A DNA stretch of 64,000 bases from Cyclobacteriaceae bacterium YHN15 (GCA_003797895.1 RKQB01000005.1:62001-126000), one strand, 5' to 3'. Counted from the stretch's first letter, positions 1 to 9,856 are shown. The notes: generated by a model from the letters alone, not told the origin. A program made the numbers and translations.

Positions 1-741
1 GAAGGTAAATTGTCAATCGCTGAATCTTCTTCAAAATATTTGGGAGAGGGCTGGACTTCTATGACTTCGGAGCAAGAGAAAAAGATTAACATTTGGCATC
101 AATTGACCATGACAAGCGGATTGGATGATGGGGTCGCCAACAAAGATGATTTTTCTCCTGAAATCCTCAAATTTTTAGCCGAACCCGGTACCAGATGGGC
201 TTATCACAATGCACCTTACACCCTTTTGGATAAAGTTGTAGAAGTTTCGACAGGTAGAGATTTTTCTGATTATTTTAATCAAAAAATTGCTTCAAAAATC
301 GGCATGACCGGATCCTGGCAAAGGTTGGGATTTAACCATGTTTTTTTCAGCAATGCCAGATCAATGGCAAGGTTCGGGTTGTTGATTTTGGCGAATGGTG
401 ATTGGGCAGGTGAGTCAATTATCAAGGACAAGTCCTATTTGAACCAAATGATCAACACATCCCAGAACCTTAATGAAGGCTACGGTTACCTCTGGTGGTT
501 GAATGGGAAAAACACTTTTATGGTTCCTTCACTTCAAATTACAATTCCCGGATCTTTTTCTCCCAACGCTCCATCTGATATGGTTTGCGGGTTGGGAAAA
601 GACGGACAGTATATATGTGTGGTTCCTTCAATGGATTTGGTGTTGGTGAGGATGGGATTAAGTCCGGATCAGTCTCTGGTTCCTTTTATGTTTTTAGATG
701 ATATTTGGAAGATTTTGAGAAATATCATTCCTTCTGCCTGA
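1..741 (+). CDS. Serine hydrolase (beta-lactamase/class C family), 5'-truncated
   Basis: The reading frame is open from the first base, so the gene starts upstream and only its last 246 codons are seen. The visible part matches the beta-lactamase-related serine hydrolases (PF00144): a typical LTMTSGL stretch about 35 residues in, then the second motif YxN as YHN in the segment RWAYHNAPYTLLDKVVE. Near the end is GKDGQYICVVPSMDLVLVRMG, the usual core strands after the third motif. The catalytic SxxK lies before the window. Such proteins are secreted or periplasmic esterases/peptidases; substrate cannot be told. The gene is followed by glutamate dehydrogenase on the same strand after 53 bases, with no visible terminator between them. 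Confidence 0.82.
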   Translation, partial: EGKLSIAESSSKYLGEGWTSMTSEQEKKINIWHQLTMTSGLDDGVANKDDFSPEILKFLAEPGTRWAYHNAPYTLLDKVVEVSTGRDFSDYFNQKIASKIGMTGSWQRLGFNHVFFSNARSMARFGLLILANGDWAGESIIKDKSYLNQMINTSQNLNEGYGYLWWLNGKNTFMVPSLQITIPGSFSPNAPSDMVCGLGKDGQYICVVPSMDLVLVRMGLSPDQSLVPFMFLDDIWKILRNIIPSA

Positions 742-794
742 GCTTATTTTAAAATGATTTGTAACTTAGGAGAAACACCAAAATATCAATTTTT

Positions 795-2213
795 ATGACC
801 AAAAAGAAAGAGTATAGCCTTTTTGATGATGTATGTAGTTTTGTGGATGAGGCTGCTAAATATTTAGACATTCATCCCGGATTACTTGATCAAATAAAGG
901 CCTGCAACAGTATTTATAAATTTAACTTTCCACTTCGGAATGAAGATGGAACTTATGAAGTCATTACCGGTTACCGGATTCAGCATTCACAGCATAAACT
1001 TCCTGTAAAAGGAGGTATCCGTTATAGCAGTTTCGTGGATGAAGAAGAGGTGAAGGGACTTGCTGCTTTGATGACTTACAAATGTGCATTGGTCAATGTT
1101 CCTTTCGGCGGAGCAAAGGGAGGGGTGAGTATTGATCCTTTAAAATATAATGTCAATCAGCTGGAAAGAATCACAAGGAGATATACAGCAGAATTAATCA
1201 AGAAGAAATTTATTGGACCAGCCATTGATGTGCCCGCTCCTGATTATGGGACAGGTGCGAGAGAGATGGCATGGATTGTGGATACTTTTGAAGCTTTTAA
1301 CCCGGAAGTAATCAATGCCAAGGGCTGTGTCACAGGAAAGCCTTTGTCACAGCATGGAATAGACGGTAGGACAGAAGCTACCGGTCAAGGGGTGTTTTTC
1401 GGAATCAGAGAGGCGGTAAGTGTGGAAGAAGATATGGAGGCAATGGGTTTAAAAACCGGTTTGAAAGGTAAAACAGTGATTGTGCAAGGTTTAGGTAATG
1501 TAGGGTACTATTCTGCAAAGTATATCAGTGAGGCGGGAGCAAAGGTCATCGGTGTTGCGGAATGGAATGGAGGGATCTGGGATGAAAAAGGAATAGATAT
1601 TGAAGCTTTGAAGAAATATCAGGCTGAGAACAAAGGATTTAAAGGATATCCCAAGGGTGAATTTGTTAAAAATAGCAAAGAACTGCTCACTTATCCCTGT
1701 GATATACTGATACCTGCCGCCCTTGAAAACCAGATAACTTTGGAAAATGCGGACAGAATTCAAGCAAAAATAATCGGTGAAGCGGCCAATGGACCTGTTA
1801 CGCAGGAAGCGGAAGAAATCCTTCTGAAAAAAGGGATTATGGTAATTCCTGACATGTACCTGAACGCCGGGGGTGTGACGGTTTCCTATTTTGAATGGCT
1901 GAAAAATCTTTCCAGAGTATCTTTCGGCAAACTGGAAAAGCGATACGACATGGAAAAATACAGAAAACTTTTGGGAACTATAGAAAATGCCACAGGGGAA
2001 GAGTTTACAGATTACGAAAGGGATGAATTGATCAGGGGGGCTTCCGAAAGAGATTTGGTATTGTCAGGGTTGGAAGAAACGATGGTTACTGCTTATCATG
2101 ATATGAATAAAGTCAGGAAAGAGAAAAATATCCAAAGTCTCAGGACAGCTGGTTTTATTTTGGCATTGGAACGAATTGCCATCAGTTATTTGGATCTGGG
2201 AGTATTTCCCTAA
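795..2213 (+). CDS. Glu/Leu/Phe/Val family dehydrogenase, probable glutamate dehydrogenase
   Basis: Predicted to interconvert glutamate and 2-oxoglutarate plus ammonia, using NAD(P), in the cytoplasm. The N-terminal dimerisation domain has PVKGGIRY (about residue 70) and the signature with catalytic lysine in PFGGAKGG (K108). The Rossmann domain carries GLGNVG near residue 233. At 472 residues it is longer than the usual 410-450, with an extra C-terminal helical part. The start ATG follows AT-rich sequence with GGAG 21 bases upstream. Coenzyme choice was not determined. Its stop codon overlaps the stop codon of the convergent hydrolase gene, and its terminator lies inside that gene. Leucine dehydrogenase is the main alternative. 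Confidence 0.9.
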   Translation: MTKKKEYSLFDDVCSFVDEAAKYLDIHPGLLDQIKACNSIYKFNFPLRNEDGTYEVITGYRIQHSQHKLPVKGGIRYSSFVDEEEVKGLAALMTYKCALVNVPFGGAKGGVSIDPLKYNVNQLERITRRYTAELIKKKFIGPAIDVPAPDYGTGAREMAWIVDTFEAFNPEVINAKGCVTGKPLSQHGIDGRTEATGQGVFFGIREAVSVEEDMEAMGLKTGLKGKTVIVQGLGNVGYYSAKYISEAGAKVIGVAEWNGGIWDEKGIDIEALKKYQAENKGFKGYPKGEFVKNSKELLTYPCDILIPAALENQITLENADRIQAKIIGEAANGPVTQEAEEILLKKGIMVIPDMYLNAGGVTVSYFEWLKNLSRVSFGKLEKRYDMEKYRKLLGTIENATGEEFTDYERDELIRGASERDLVLSGLEETMVTAYHDMNKVRKEKNIQSLRTAGFILALERIAISYLDLGVFP

Positions 2214-3058
2214 TTGATTTTTGGGGACAGAGAATTTGAAGAGGTGGACAAGTTCACCTCTTTTTTGTTTTTGGACAGATAATAAGAGGTTTCTTCTATC
2301 AATGTTTTGTGACCGCAAGGTAACTCAATGGCCTTTATCTGAGGGATTTTTGAACTGAATTTAGTAAGGTTTTTTGTTGTGACCATCATATCATATGTGC
2401 CCGTAAACAATAAAACAGGAATTTTATTTAGCCTGAGTATTGTGATAATATGTCCAAGTTCTGGTTTTAATGGCTTAAAAACATTCCAGGTAAAATAAAC
2501 CTGGGCACGCATGGTTCTGGTCTGCATCTGGGACTTAATGAACTTGATAAAGCTGCTTTGAAGTAGGCCAACATAATTTAAAATATCCATCGTCTTAAAA
2601 AAACGGTTGGGATGGAAAACCACATGTTTGAATAATTTATTCAATACACCGGGAAAAGTGGCCATATTGTACCAAAATCCTGTTTTTATACCATCAGGAG
2701 CCATCAGAATCATGGATTTTACATAACAGGGAAACAATTCAAAAGTTATCAGACAGAATTTGCCACCCATGCTATAGCCTATGAGATGAAAGTTTTCAAA
2801 CCCTTCCTTTTTCATCAGATCGACTATAATTTCTCTCCAAATTTCTTTGGTAAGTTTTTGGTTGATAGACTTCCAGCTGCTTTGTCCGTGGTAAAACATA
2901 TCAAAAATGATATAGGTATCATCTTCTGTTATTAGAGGTAAAAAACAGTTAAACGCTTTCATGTTTTGACCAAATCCATGGAAAAGTAGGTGAATATTTT
3001 TTCCTTTACCATGTTTTTGATAAGCGAGATGACCAAAACCAGATTCTAAAAACTCCAT
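2210..3058 (-). CDS. Alpha/beta hydrolase
   Basis: A 282-residue alpha/beta-hydrolase-fold protein. The oxyanion-hole segment is LLFHGFGQNM (about residue 25), the nucleophile elbow is GYSMG (serine near residue 98), a late acid lies in FTGTYDMMV, and the catalytic histidine is in LPCGHKTLIEE near the C-terminus. There is no signal peptide, so it is probably a cytoplasmic esterase-type enzyme; substrate unknown. The last residues (about 20) are encoded across the plus-strand terminator of the facing dehydrogenase gene. The two stop codons overlap by two bases. ATG start at 3058 with a promoter-like TAACTTTG about 26 bases upstream. Confidence 0.85.
   Translation of the reverse strand: MEFLESGFGHLAYQKHGKGKNIHLLFHGFGQNMKAFNCFLPLITEDDTYIIFDMFYHGQSSWKSINQKLTKEIWREIIVDLMKKEGFENFHLIGYSMGGKFCLITFELFPCYVKSMILMAPDGIKTGFWYNMATFPGVLNKLFKHVVFHPNRFFKTMDILNYVGLLQSSFIKFIKSQMQTRTMRAQVYFTWNVFKPLKPELGHIITILRLNKIPVLLFTGTYDMMVTTKNLTKFSSKIPQIKAIELPCGHKTLIEETSYYLSKNKKEVNLSTSSNSLSPKIN
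2239..2266 (+). terminator. Rho-independent terminator of the dehydrogenase gene, inside a convergent gene
   Basis: Stem AAGAGGTG / CACCTCTT (2239-2246 with 2255-2262), extendable by G-T and A-T pairs to leave a CAAG loop, followed on the plus strand by six T. It sits 25 bases after the dehydrogenase stop and within the last codons of the minus-strand hydrolase. On the minus strand no T run follows, so it should work in one direction only. Confidence 0.8.
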
Positions 3059-3083
3059 ATTTGACTTTAAAATAAATAGTAAA

Positions 3084-3091
3084 CAAAGTTA
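3084..3091 (-). promoter_or_regulatory. Candidate -7 element for the alpha/beta hydrolase
   Basis: Read on the minus strand the sequence is TAACTTTG, an exact match to the Bacteroidota -7 consensus TAnnTTTG. It lies 25 bases before the start codon. No good -33 TTTG is visible at the expected distance, so the call is tentative. Confidence 0.4.
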
Positions 3092-3232
3092 ATTCTAATA
3101 TTTTTAAAATATTACCACTTTTGATAATACAAAATTATATTCTGTTAAAATTTATTTAACGTGTATTATTATTCAGTTTAATTCATCCTGAATGTTAAGT
3201 TAAAATTAAATTTCATAAAAAACTTAAGAAAC

Positions 3233-3263
3233 TTTGAACTTTAAAATAGTTTCCTGAGTTTTG
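3233..3263 (+). promoter_or_regulatory. Candidate promoter of the TetR-RND efflux operon
   Basis: TTTG at 3233-3236, exactly 19 bases, then GAGTTTTG at 3256-3263, one mismatch from TAnnTTTG. Spacing and content match the Bacteroidota sigma-70 type. Transcription would start near 3270, giving a leader of about 13 bases to the TTG start at 3283. This supports the TTG choice. Confidence 0.5.
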
Positions 3264-3282
3264 TTCCCAAATTGAAAAGCAT

Positions 3283-3891
3283 TTGGAAGCAAGAGACAAA
3301 ATAATTGAGATTGCAAAGGATCAGTTTATGCGGTTTGGGGTCAGGTCAGTGACCATGGACGATATAGCCAGACAAGCGGGTGTTTCAAAGAAGACCATCT
3401 ATCATGAATTTGCCGACAAAAACCAGTTGGTATATGATACCTTTTCCTCCGCATTGGAAGAGGATATTATAAGGATGGAGGATTTACCCAAAATAAAGGA
3501 CGGGATCATAGAGCACTTGGTCGGATTGACTCATTTTATCAGAAAGAGATTTGCAGATATGAATCCTTTGGTAATGAATGAAATCCAAAGGTATTTTCCT
3601 CAATGTTGGAGATTGTTTGAAGATTTCAAACATGGCCATATTTTGAAAGAAATCACAGAGCTTTTAGAAAAGGGAAAAGAAGAAGGCTTTTTTAGACCTG
3701 AGATTAATACAGAAATCATAGCGCTGATGCGTTTGGAACAGATGATGGTCATTTTTGATCCCATCAAATTTCCACCCTCAAAATACAATCAAGTTGAATT
3801 ACAATTACAGATTTTCGAACACTTCCTACACGGGATTTTTACGGATAAGGGAAGGGAAGCTTATTTAAACCAAAAAGAAAAAGCAGTATGA
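3283..3891 (+). CDS. TetR/AcrR family transcriptional regulator of the efflux operon
   Basis: A 202-residue TetR-type repressor. The N-terminal helix-turn-helix is clear: FGVRSVTMDDIARQAG then VSKKTIYHEFADKNQLV, residues about 17-50. The C-terminal ligand-binding part is helical and variable. The start is TTG: an in-frame stop lies at 3247 and there is no ATG between. The last codons overlap the start of the TolC gene (ATGA), so regulator and pump are translationally coupled. It most likely represses its own operon, from order and family practice. A palindromic operator was not identified by eye. Confidence 0.85.
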   Translation: MEARDKIIEIAKDQFMRFGVRSVTMDDIARQAGVSKKTIYHEFADKNQLVYDTFSSALEEDIIRMEDLPKIKDGIIEHLVGLTHFIRKRFADMNPLVMNEIQRYFPQCWRLFEDFKHGHILKEITELLEKGKEEGFFRPEINTEIIALMRLEQMMVIFDPIKFPPSKYNQVELQLQIFEHFLHGIFTDKGREAYLNQKEKAV

Positions 3892-5246
3892 AAACCACAA
3901 TTAAAAGCCTTTTTGGAATAGGAATATTCCTGTTTGTGCTCTTGGTAAATTTCCCAACATTTTCCCAAGAGGTCCTAAGGCTCACTTTGGAAGAAAGCTT
4001 GGAATATGCATTGACAAACAATGTAGATTCCAAAAATTCTCAATTGGAGATCCTTCGGGCAAAAGCAAGTATTAAAGAACGTACCGCTGTTGGATTGCCC
4101 CAGATAAATGGAACATTTGACATTACGCACAACGCCGCCATTCCAGTAGTATTCTTGCCCAATGAGGGACCACTTGCAAACCCGGATGTGGATTCCGATG
4201 TGTTGCCCGTCCGATTTGGTGTCAACTATACCTCTGGATTGGTATTCCAATTGAATCAAATGATTTTTGATGGGTCTTATTTTGTTGGGCTAAAGGCAGC
4301 CAAGACTTACAAGCTGCTTTCTGAGTTTGATAATCAAAAGACCAATGTCGATGTGAAGGAAAGCGTTAAAAAAGCCTATTTCTCTGTTTTGGTCAATGAT
4401 GTTCGTAAAGATCTTGTTAGCGCAAACTTGGGCAGGCTTGATACTTTATTAAAAGAAACACAGGCATTGTACGAAGCAGGATTTGTAGAGAAAATCGATG
4501 TTTCCAGGATCAAGGTACAAAGGAACAATGTACAGACCGAAATCGAAAAGATAAAAGCTGCACATGATATAAGTATTGAACTGCTCAAACTTCAGATGGG
4601 GCTTCCAATGGATTATCGGATCGAGTTGAGCGAAAAGATACAGGATCTGGTTTCCTTAGAGGAACTGGATGCATTGCTACTAACAGAAGGCGGAAGAAGA
4701 GTTGAAGTCGATCAATTGGAGACCAATCTTGAATTGGTTAATTTGGATATCAAGTATACTACTTCACTGTACATACCCAATCTGGACCTTTTTGGTACAT
4801 ACCAAAGAAACGCGGCTGCGCAATCCACCGGATTGATGTTTCAAAACGATAGATGGTTTACAGGTGCTTTCGTAGGGTTAAGGCTGCAGATACCTGTTTT
4901 CGACGGGTTGCTGAAAAGTGCTCAAATCAGACAAAAGCGGTATCAGTTGGAGCAGCTTCAAAATCAGAAGATCTTCTTGGAGGATAATATTCAAATGGAA
5001 AGGTTCCAAGCAAAAACTACCTTGGAAAACAATATACGTGCATTCAAAGTGCAGGACGAAAACAGAGAACTCGCCTTGGAAGTATTCCGAATGGCTCAAA
5101 TCAAATACCAAGAAGGTGTAGGATCCAACCTTGAAGTTGTGGAAGCTGATTCAGCGCTAAAAGATGCAGAAACCAATTATTTCTCTGCACTCTATGATGC
5201 TTTGATCTCAAAAGTTGACCTCGAGAAAGCACTAGGTATCCTGTAA
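3888..5246 (+). CDS. TolC family outer membrane efflux protein
   Basis: Outer-membrane channel of a tripartite efflux pump, 452 residues. Signal peptide residues 1-26 end at FPTFSQE. The mature protein shows the two-fold TolC repeat with long coiled helices, for example TLEESLEYALTNN near the N-terminus and the helical second half ending KVDLEKALGIL. Typical OEP (PF02321) elements include VVEADSALKDAETNYFSALY near the end. The start overlaps the stop of the TetR gene, and the next gene follows after 31 bases. It would connect with the lipid-anchored adaptor and the RND permease encoded downstream. Confidence 0.92.
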   Translation: MKTTIKSLFGIGIFLFVLLVNFPTFSQEVLRLTLEESLEYALTNNVDSKNSQLEILRAKASIKERTAVGLPQINGTFDITHNAAIPVVFLPNEGPLANPDVDSDVLPVRFGVNYTSGLVFQLNQMIFDGSYFVGLKAAKTYKLLSEFDNQKTNVDVKESVKKAYFSVLVNDVRKDLVSANLGRLDTLLKETQALYEAGFVEKIDVSRIKVQRNNVQTEIEKIKAAHDISIELLKLQMGLPMDYRIELSEKIQDLVSLEELDALLLTEGGRRVEVDQLETNLELVNLDIKYTTSLYIPNLDLFGTYQRNAAAQSTGLMFQNDRWFTGAFVGLRLQIPVFDGLLKSAQIRQKRYQLEQLQNQKIFLEDNIQMERFQAKTTLENNIRAFKVQDENRELALEVFRMAQIKYQEGVGSNLEVVEADSALKDAETNYFSALYDALISKVDLEKALGIL

Positions 5247-5277
5247 TAATCTATCATTGAAAATATACACAAAAAAT

Positions 5278-6405
5278 ATGAAAACGAATTTTCCATTTTT
5301 GATCATTTCCCTATTAATTCTGACGGTATCCTGTGGGAAGAAGGACGAGCTGACGGCAAAAAAAGATGAGTTGGCAAAATTGAAACAGGAGGCAGCAGCA
5401 TTGAGGAGTACAATAGAATCTTTAGAAAAAGAAATTGGTATGTTGGATCCTGAATTTGGGATCACCAATAGAAAATCTGTCCTGATTTCCACCATCAAGC
5501 CTGAAAAGGCACACTTTGAGCATTTTGTAGAAGCCACCGGATCAGTTCTTTCTAAAAAAGATGTAAATATTTCAGGAGAGGTTTCCGGGAGGATTCAGGA
5601 AGTGCTTGCCGTAGAAGGTATGCGTGTGAACAAGGGTCAGGTATTGGCCAGAATTGATGCTGAAGCCATTCAAAGGAATATAGAGGAAGTTGAAAAGCAA
5701 TTGGAATTGGCTGTGATACTGTTTGAAAAGCAGGAGCGCCTCTGGAAGCAACAGATCGGAACCGAAATTCAGTATCTGGAAACTAAAAACAGAAAGGAAA
5801 CAATTGAGAAAAATTTGGCTTCTTTAAAAACTCAGGAATCAAGAACTGTAGTATCAGCACCCTTTAATGGGACAGTGGAAACCGTACTTGTCAGGACAGG
5901 AGAATTGGTTCAACCTGGGACACCATTATTTCACTTCGTAGGAGAAAGTGACCTGTTTATTGAAGCAGATGTTTCAGAGAGATATTTAGGTATCCTCAAT
6001 AAAGGGGATTCAGTGGAAATTTATTTCCCTTCTGTAAAGGAGAATTTCAGAACAAAAGTATCAGCAGTAGGTGGGGTCATTAACCAGAATAACAGGACTT
6101 TTAAAGTAGAAGTATTTTTACCTAATCTTCAATTTGCCAAACCAAATATGATATCGGTTTTGAGGATTAAGGATTACGAAAATATCAATGCAGTTACAGT
6201 TCCCAATTACCTCATCCTCCAAGACAGTAAAGGTGATTATGTGTTCACCGTAGAGAACAATGTAAGTAAAAAGCGCTATATCAAGAGAGGAATGACCTAC
6301 AAGGAAACCACTGAAGTATTGGAAGGATTGTCAGGTGAAGAAGTACTTGTAGACAAAGGATTTAGAGAGGTTGGTGATAATTTTAATGTAAACATCACTC
6401 AGTGA
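5278..6405 (+). CDS. RND efflux periplasmic adaptor (membrane fusion protein), lipoprotein
   Basis: Adaptor of the efflux pump. The chosen ATG (5278) gives a proper lipoprotein signal ending in the lipobox LTVSC; an upstream in-frame TTG at 5257 would add seven residues before it. After the lipobox cysteine is a short charged coiled coil (about residues 18-50), then a biotinyl-lipoyl-like half (SGEVSGRIQEVLAVEGMRV), a helical hairpin, the second lipoyl half (VVSAPFNGTVETVLVRTGE), a beta-barrel and a membrane-proximal domain. It is anchored to the inner membrane on the periplasmic side and links the RND pump to TolC. The permease gene follows after 7 bases. Confidence 0.92.
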   Translation: MKTNFPFLIISLLILTVSCGKKDELTAKKDELAKLKQEAAALRSTIESLEKEIGMLDPEFGITNRKSVLISTIKPEKAHFEHFVEATGSVLSKKDVNISGEVSGRIQEVLAVEGMRVNKGQVLARIDAEAIQRNIEEVEKQLELAVILFEKQERLWKQQIGTEIQYLETKNRKETIEKNLASLKTQESRTVVSAPFNGTVETVLVRTGELVQPGTPLFHFVGESDLFIEADVSERYLGILNKGDSVEIYFPSVKENFRTKVSAVGGVINQNNRTFKVEVFLPNLQFAKPNMISVLRIKDYENINAVTVPNYLILQDSKGDYVFTVENNVSKKRYIKRGMTYKETTEVLEGLSGEEVLVDKGFREVGDNFNVNITQ

Positions 6406-6412
6406 TTTCGCT

Positions 6413-9400
6413 ATGGATCAATTAGAAGAAAAGAAAAAAGGAGTGATCAGGGAATTTGGGCTGAGTTCCCTTTCCGTTGATAATCAGATTTCCGTAGTAA
6501 TTTTGGTGCTGATCATCACAGTATTGGGTTTGTTGGCTTACAGAACTATGCCCAAAGAAAGTTTTCCTGAGATAGTTATTCCCACAGTGTATGTTGGTAC
6601 GGCTTACCCCGGAAACTCACCGGTGGATATGGAAAATTTGATAACCAGACCCATTGAAAAGGAGCTTAAGTCTATCAATAATGTAAAAAGTATCAAATCC
6701 ACTTCTGTACAGGATTTCTCTTCCATAGTTGTAGAATTCAATCCAGGAGTGGAAATTTCCAAGGCAATCCAGGATGTAAAGGATGCTGTAGACAAATCCA
6801 AGAGCGAGCTGCCTACTGATCTGGATCAGGATCCTGATGTGATTGAAATCAATACCTCTGATTTCCCTATTATGAATATCAACCTATCAGGGAATTATAC
6901 GGAGGAAGAATTAAAGAAATACGGAGAGTTTCTCGAAGATGAAATAGAAAAGCTTCCTGAAATATCCAAAGCCGAACTTCGAGGTACGATTGAAAGGGAA
7001 ATAAGGATTGATGCAGATATTTACAAAATGGAAGCCATGGGTGTTTCTTTTGGAGATATATCCGATGCAGTTTCCCAAGAAAATGTCACCATTTCCGGAG
7101 GCAATATTCTTGCCGGGGAGTTTAGAAGGGCACTCAGAATTACCGGTGAATTTAAGGATCCAAGTGAATTGAATGATATCATCATCAAGACGGAAAACAA
7201 TAAAATTGTATATCTGTCTGATGTAGCTGAAGTCACCGATACTTACAAAGAAAGAGAAAGTTATGCAAGGAGTAATAAACTCCCTGTGGTGACTGTCAAC
7301 GTAGTCAAAAGAAGTGGGGAAAATCTTTTGGATGCCTCTGATAAAATCAAAGAAATTATCCAAAAGGCAAAAGCAGAAAGATTTCCTGCTGATCTGGAAA
7401 TATCCGTCACGAATGATCAGTCAACCAGGACCAGGTCTCAGGTTAGTGATTTGGAGAACAGTATTATTTTCGGGGTGATATTGGTTGTGTTAGTATTGAT
7501 GTTCTTTCTGGGATTCAGAAATGCCCTATTCGTAGGTATTGCTATTCCTTTATCCATGTTCATTTCGTTTTTGATATTGAATTTCTTTGGGATCACACTC
7601 AATCTGATGGTACTGTTTGCTTTGATTCTGGCCCTAGGGATGCTTGTGGATAACGGAATTGTGGTGGTCGAAAACATTTACCGTCTGATGCAGGAAGGGA
7701 AATCAGCCATTCGGGCTGCAAAAGAAGGAGTAGGGGAGGTGGCATGGCCAATCATTACTTCCACTGCTACCACGCTTGCCGCATTCCTTCCTCTTGCTTT
7801 TTGGGATGATATTATTGGGGAATTTATGAAATACCTTCCAATTACCCTGATTATAGTTTTGTCTTCTTCCCTGTTTGTGGCCTTGGTTGTTAACCCCGTT
7901 CTGACATCCTTGTATATGAAAATCCAGGATTTTGATGTTGTCAAACCCAAAAAGAAACCGTTAATGGTAGCGCTGGTTTTTACAGTAATGGCTATAATCA
8001 GCTATTTGGCCGGCTCCCTCACCTTCGGTAATCTTTTCTTGATTGTGGCGCTATTGACTATATTCAATGTGTTTGTGTTAAGGGGGGCAATCAGATGGTT
8101 TCAGAATGTATTCCTAATCTATTTAGAGGATTTGTATGAGAAAACCCTGAAATTTGCATTAAGAGGTATAAATCCTTATTTATTTTTGGGTGGTACCTTT
8201 TTGCTTCTTATACTTTCTCTGGCATTATTAGGGATTAGGGCACCGAAAATTCTTTTTTTCCCGGATAACCAGCCAGCCCTAGTGAATGTATTCATCGAAA
8301 ACCCAATAGGTACGGATACTGAGGCAACCAATAATTTCATGATTGAAATGGAGGATGAGTTACTGGAATTATTGGAGCCCTACCAAAATATTGTGGAAGC
8401 AGTAATAACCCAGGTAGGTCAGGGTACGGGTGATCAATCAGAAGGGCCGAGTATCGCCAATACTCCCCATAAAGCAAAAATCACCATCAGTTTTGTTGAA
8501 TACCAATACCGTAAAGGAGTAAATACCAATACAATCATGGAAGAAATCCGTGATCTGGTCGAAAAATATCCTGGTGTCCTAATTACTGTAAGTAAACAGT
8601 TAAATGGCCCTCCGGTAGGAAAGGCAGTCAATATTGAAGTAAGTGGTGAGGATTATGTAAAATTAATTGATTATGTAGCCGATTTCAGAGAATACCTTGC
8701 TGCAGCCAATATTCCTGGGATTGAGGAATTGAAATCAGATTTGGAATTGGGAAGTCCTGAAGTTTTACTGAAAATAGATCGGGAAAAGGCAAGAAGGTTT
8801 GGTTTGTCCACCTCCTCAATTGCCAATGATTTGAGGACTGCTTTGTTTGGTTTTGAAGTTTCTAAATTTAAAGAAGGTGAAGATGATTTCCCTATTCAGT
8901 TGAGATTGAAAGACGAGTATAGGTACGACTTGGCTTCATTGATCAACAAAAAAATCAACTTCAGGGATAAATTAGGCAACAAAAAAGAAGTCCCGATTTC
9001 TGCAGTAGCTGAGTTGGAATATGGCTCTACTTATGGATCAGTAAAAAGAAAAGATCTAAACAAAGTAATTTCGATTTTCTCCAATGTAACTGATGGTTAT
9101 AATGCCACAGAAATTAATAATCAATTAAAAGATTTGGTAGCACAATATGATGTGCCTGAAGGTATCACTGTGAAATTTACAGGAGAGCAGGAGGAACAGG
9201 CCAAATCGCAGGCTTTCCTAATGAGGGCTTTGTTTATTGCAGTTTCTGTGATATTCCTGATAATTGTGGCTCAGTTCAATTCCGTGACTACCCCCTTTAT
9301 CATTATGGCATCTGTAGTTTTAAGTACCATCGGGGTCTTTCTGGGCTTGGTGATTTTCAACATGGATTTTGTAGTCATCATGACAGGAATCGGAATAATT

Positions 9401-9820
9401 TCCCTCGCTGGTGTGGTAGTGAATAATGCTATTGTGTTGATTGACTATACAAATTTGGTGAGGGAAAGAAAAAGGGAGGAATTGAATACGCCTGAAGGTG
9501 AGTTTTTACCCTTTTCCGAATTGCTTAATAGTATTATTCTGGGAGGAAAAACAAGATTGAGACCAGTGTTGTTGACAGCGATAACTACTGTCCTGGGTTT
9601 GATTCCTTTGGCAATCGGAATGAATATCAATTTCGGTACATTGTTAAGTTCTTTTGATCCCCAATTCTTTGTTGGAGGGGATAATGCGGACTTTTGGGGA
9701 CCGATGGCCTGGACCGTAATATTTGGTCTAACCTTTGCGACCTTTTTAACGTTAGTAATTGTACCTGTCATGTATTTATTGGCAGATAAATTAAACATGT
9801 TGATTCGTAGATTGAAATAG
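6413..9820 (+). CDS. RND family efflux transporter permease (AcrB/HAE1-type)
   Basis: Inner-membrane proton-driven pump of the AcrB/MMPL superfamily, 1135 residues, about 90 longer than E. coli AcrB. It has the expected duplicated plan: a first membrane helix near residue 25-45, a large periplasmic domain, a six-helix block including LILALGMLVDNGIVVVENI with the paired acidic residue, then a second periplasmic domain and a matching block GIISLAGVVVNNAIVLIDY. Extra length is partly in the cytoplasmic/membrane linker near residues 500-560. Substrates could be drugs, metals or lipids; no metal-type signature was seen. It is the last gene of the operon and is followed by a strong terminator. Confidence 0.93.
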   Translation: MDQLEEKKKGVIREFGLSSLSVDNQISVVILVLIITVLGLLAYRTMPKESFPEIVIPTVYVGTAYPGNSPVDMENLITRPIEKELKSINNVKSIKSTSVQDFSSIVVEFNPGVEISKAIQDVKDAVDKSKSELPTDLDQDPDVIEINTSDFPIMNINLSGNYTEEELKKYGEFLEDEIEKLPEISKAELRGTIEREIRIDADIYKMEAMGVSFGDISDAVSQENVTISGGNILAGEFRRALRITGEFKDPSELNDIIIKTENNKIVYLSDVAEVTDTYKERESYARSNKLPVVTVNVVKRSGENLLDASDKIKEIIQKAKAERFPADLEISVTNDQSTRTRSQVSDLENSIIFGVILVVLVLMFFLGFRNALFVGIAIPLSMFISFLILNFFGITLNLMVLFALILALGMLVDNGIVVVENIYRLMQEGKSAIRAAKEGVGEVAWPIITSTATTLAAFLPLAFWDDIIGEFMKYLPITLIIVLSSSLFVALVVNPVLTSLYMKIQDFDVVKPKKKPLMVALVFTVMAIISYLAGSLTFGNLFLIVALLTIFNVFVLRGAIRWFQNVFLIYLEDLYEKTLKFALRGINPYLFLGGTFLLLILSLALLGIRAPKILFFPDNQPALVNVFIENPIGTDTEATNNFMIEMEDELLELLEPYQNIVEAVITQVGQGTGDQSEGPSIANTPHKAKITISFVEYQYRKGVNTNTIMEEIRDLVEKYPGVLITVSKQLNGPPVGKAVNIEVSGEDYVKLIDYVADFREYLAAANIPGIEELKSDLELGSPEVLLKIDREKARRFGLSTSSIANDLRTALFGFEVSKFKEGEDDFPIQLRLKDEYRYDLASLINKKINFRDKLGNKKEVPISAVAELEYGSTYGSVKRKDLNKVISIFSNVTDGYNATEINNQLKDLVAQYDVPEGITVKFTGEQEEQAKSQAFLMRALFIAVSVIFLIIVAQFNSVTTPFIIMASVVLSTIGVFLGLVIFNMDFVVIMTGIGIISLAGVVVNNAIVLIDYTNLVRERKREELNTPEGEFLPFSELLNSIILGGKTRLRPVLLTAITTVLGLIPLAIGMNINFGTLLSSFDPQFFVGGDNADFWGPMAWTVIFGLTFATFLTLVIVPVMYLLADKLNMLIRRLK

Positions 9821-9856
9821 CATGATTAAATAAAGGTTGGTGGTTTTTAAATGTAT

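Noticed and set aside
3600..5111. Antisense open frames inside the TetR and TolC genes
   Set aside because: They lie opposite well-supported coding regions and have no family pattern.
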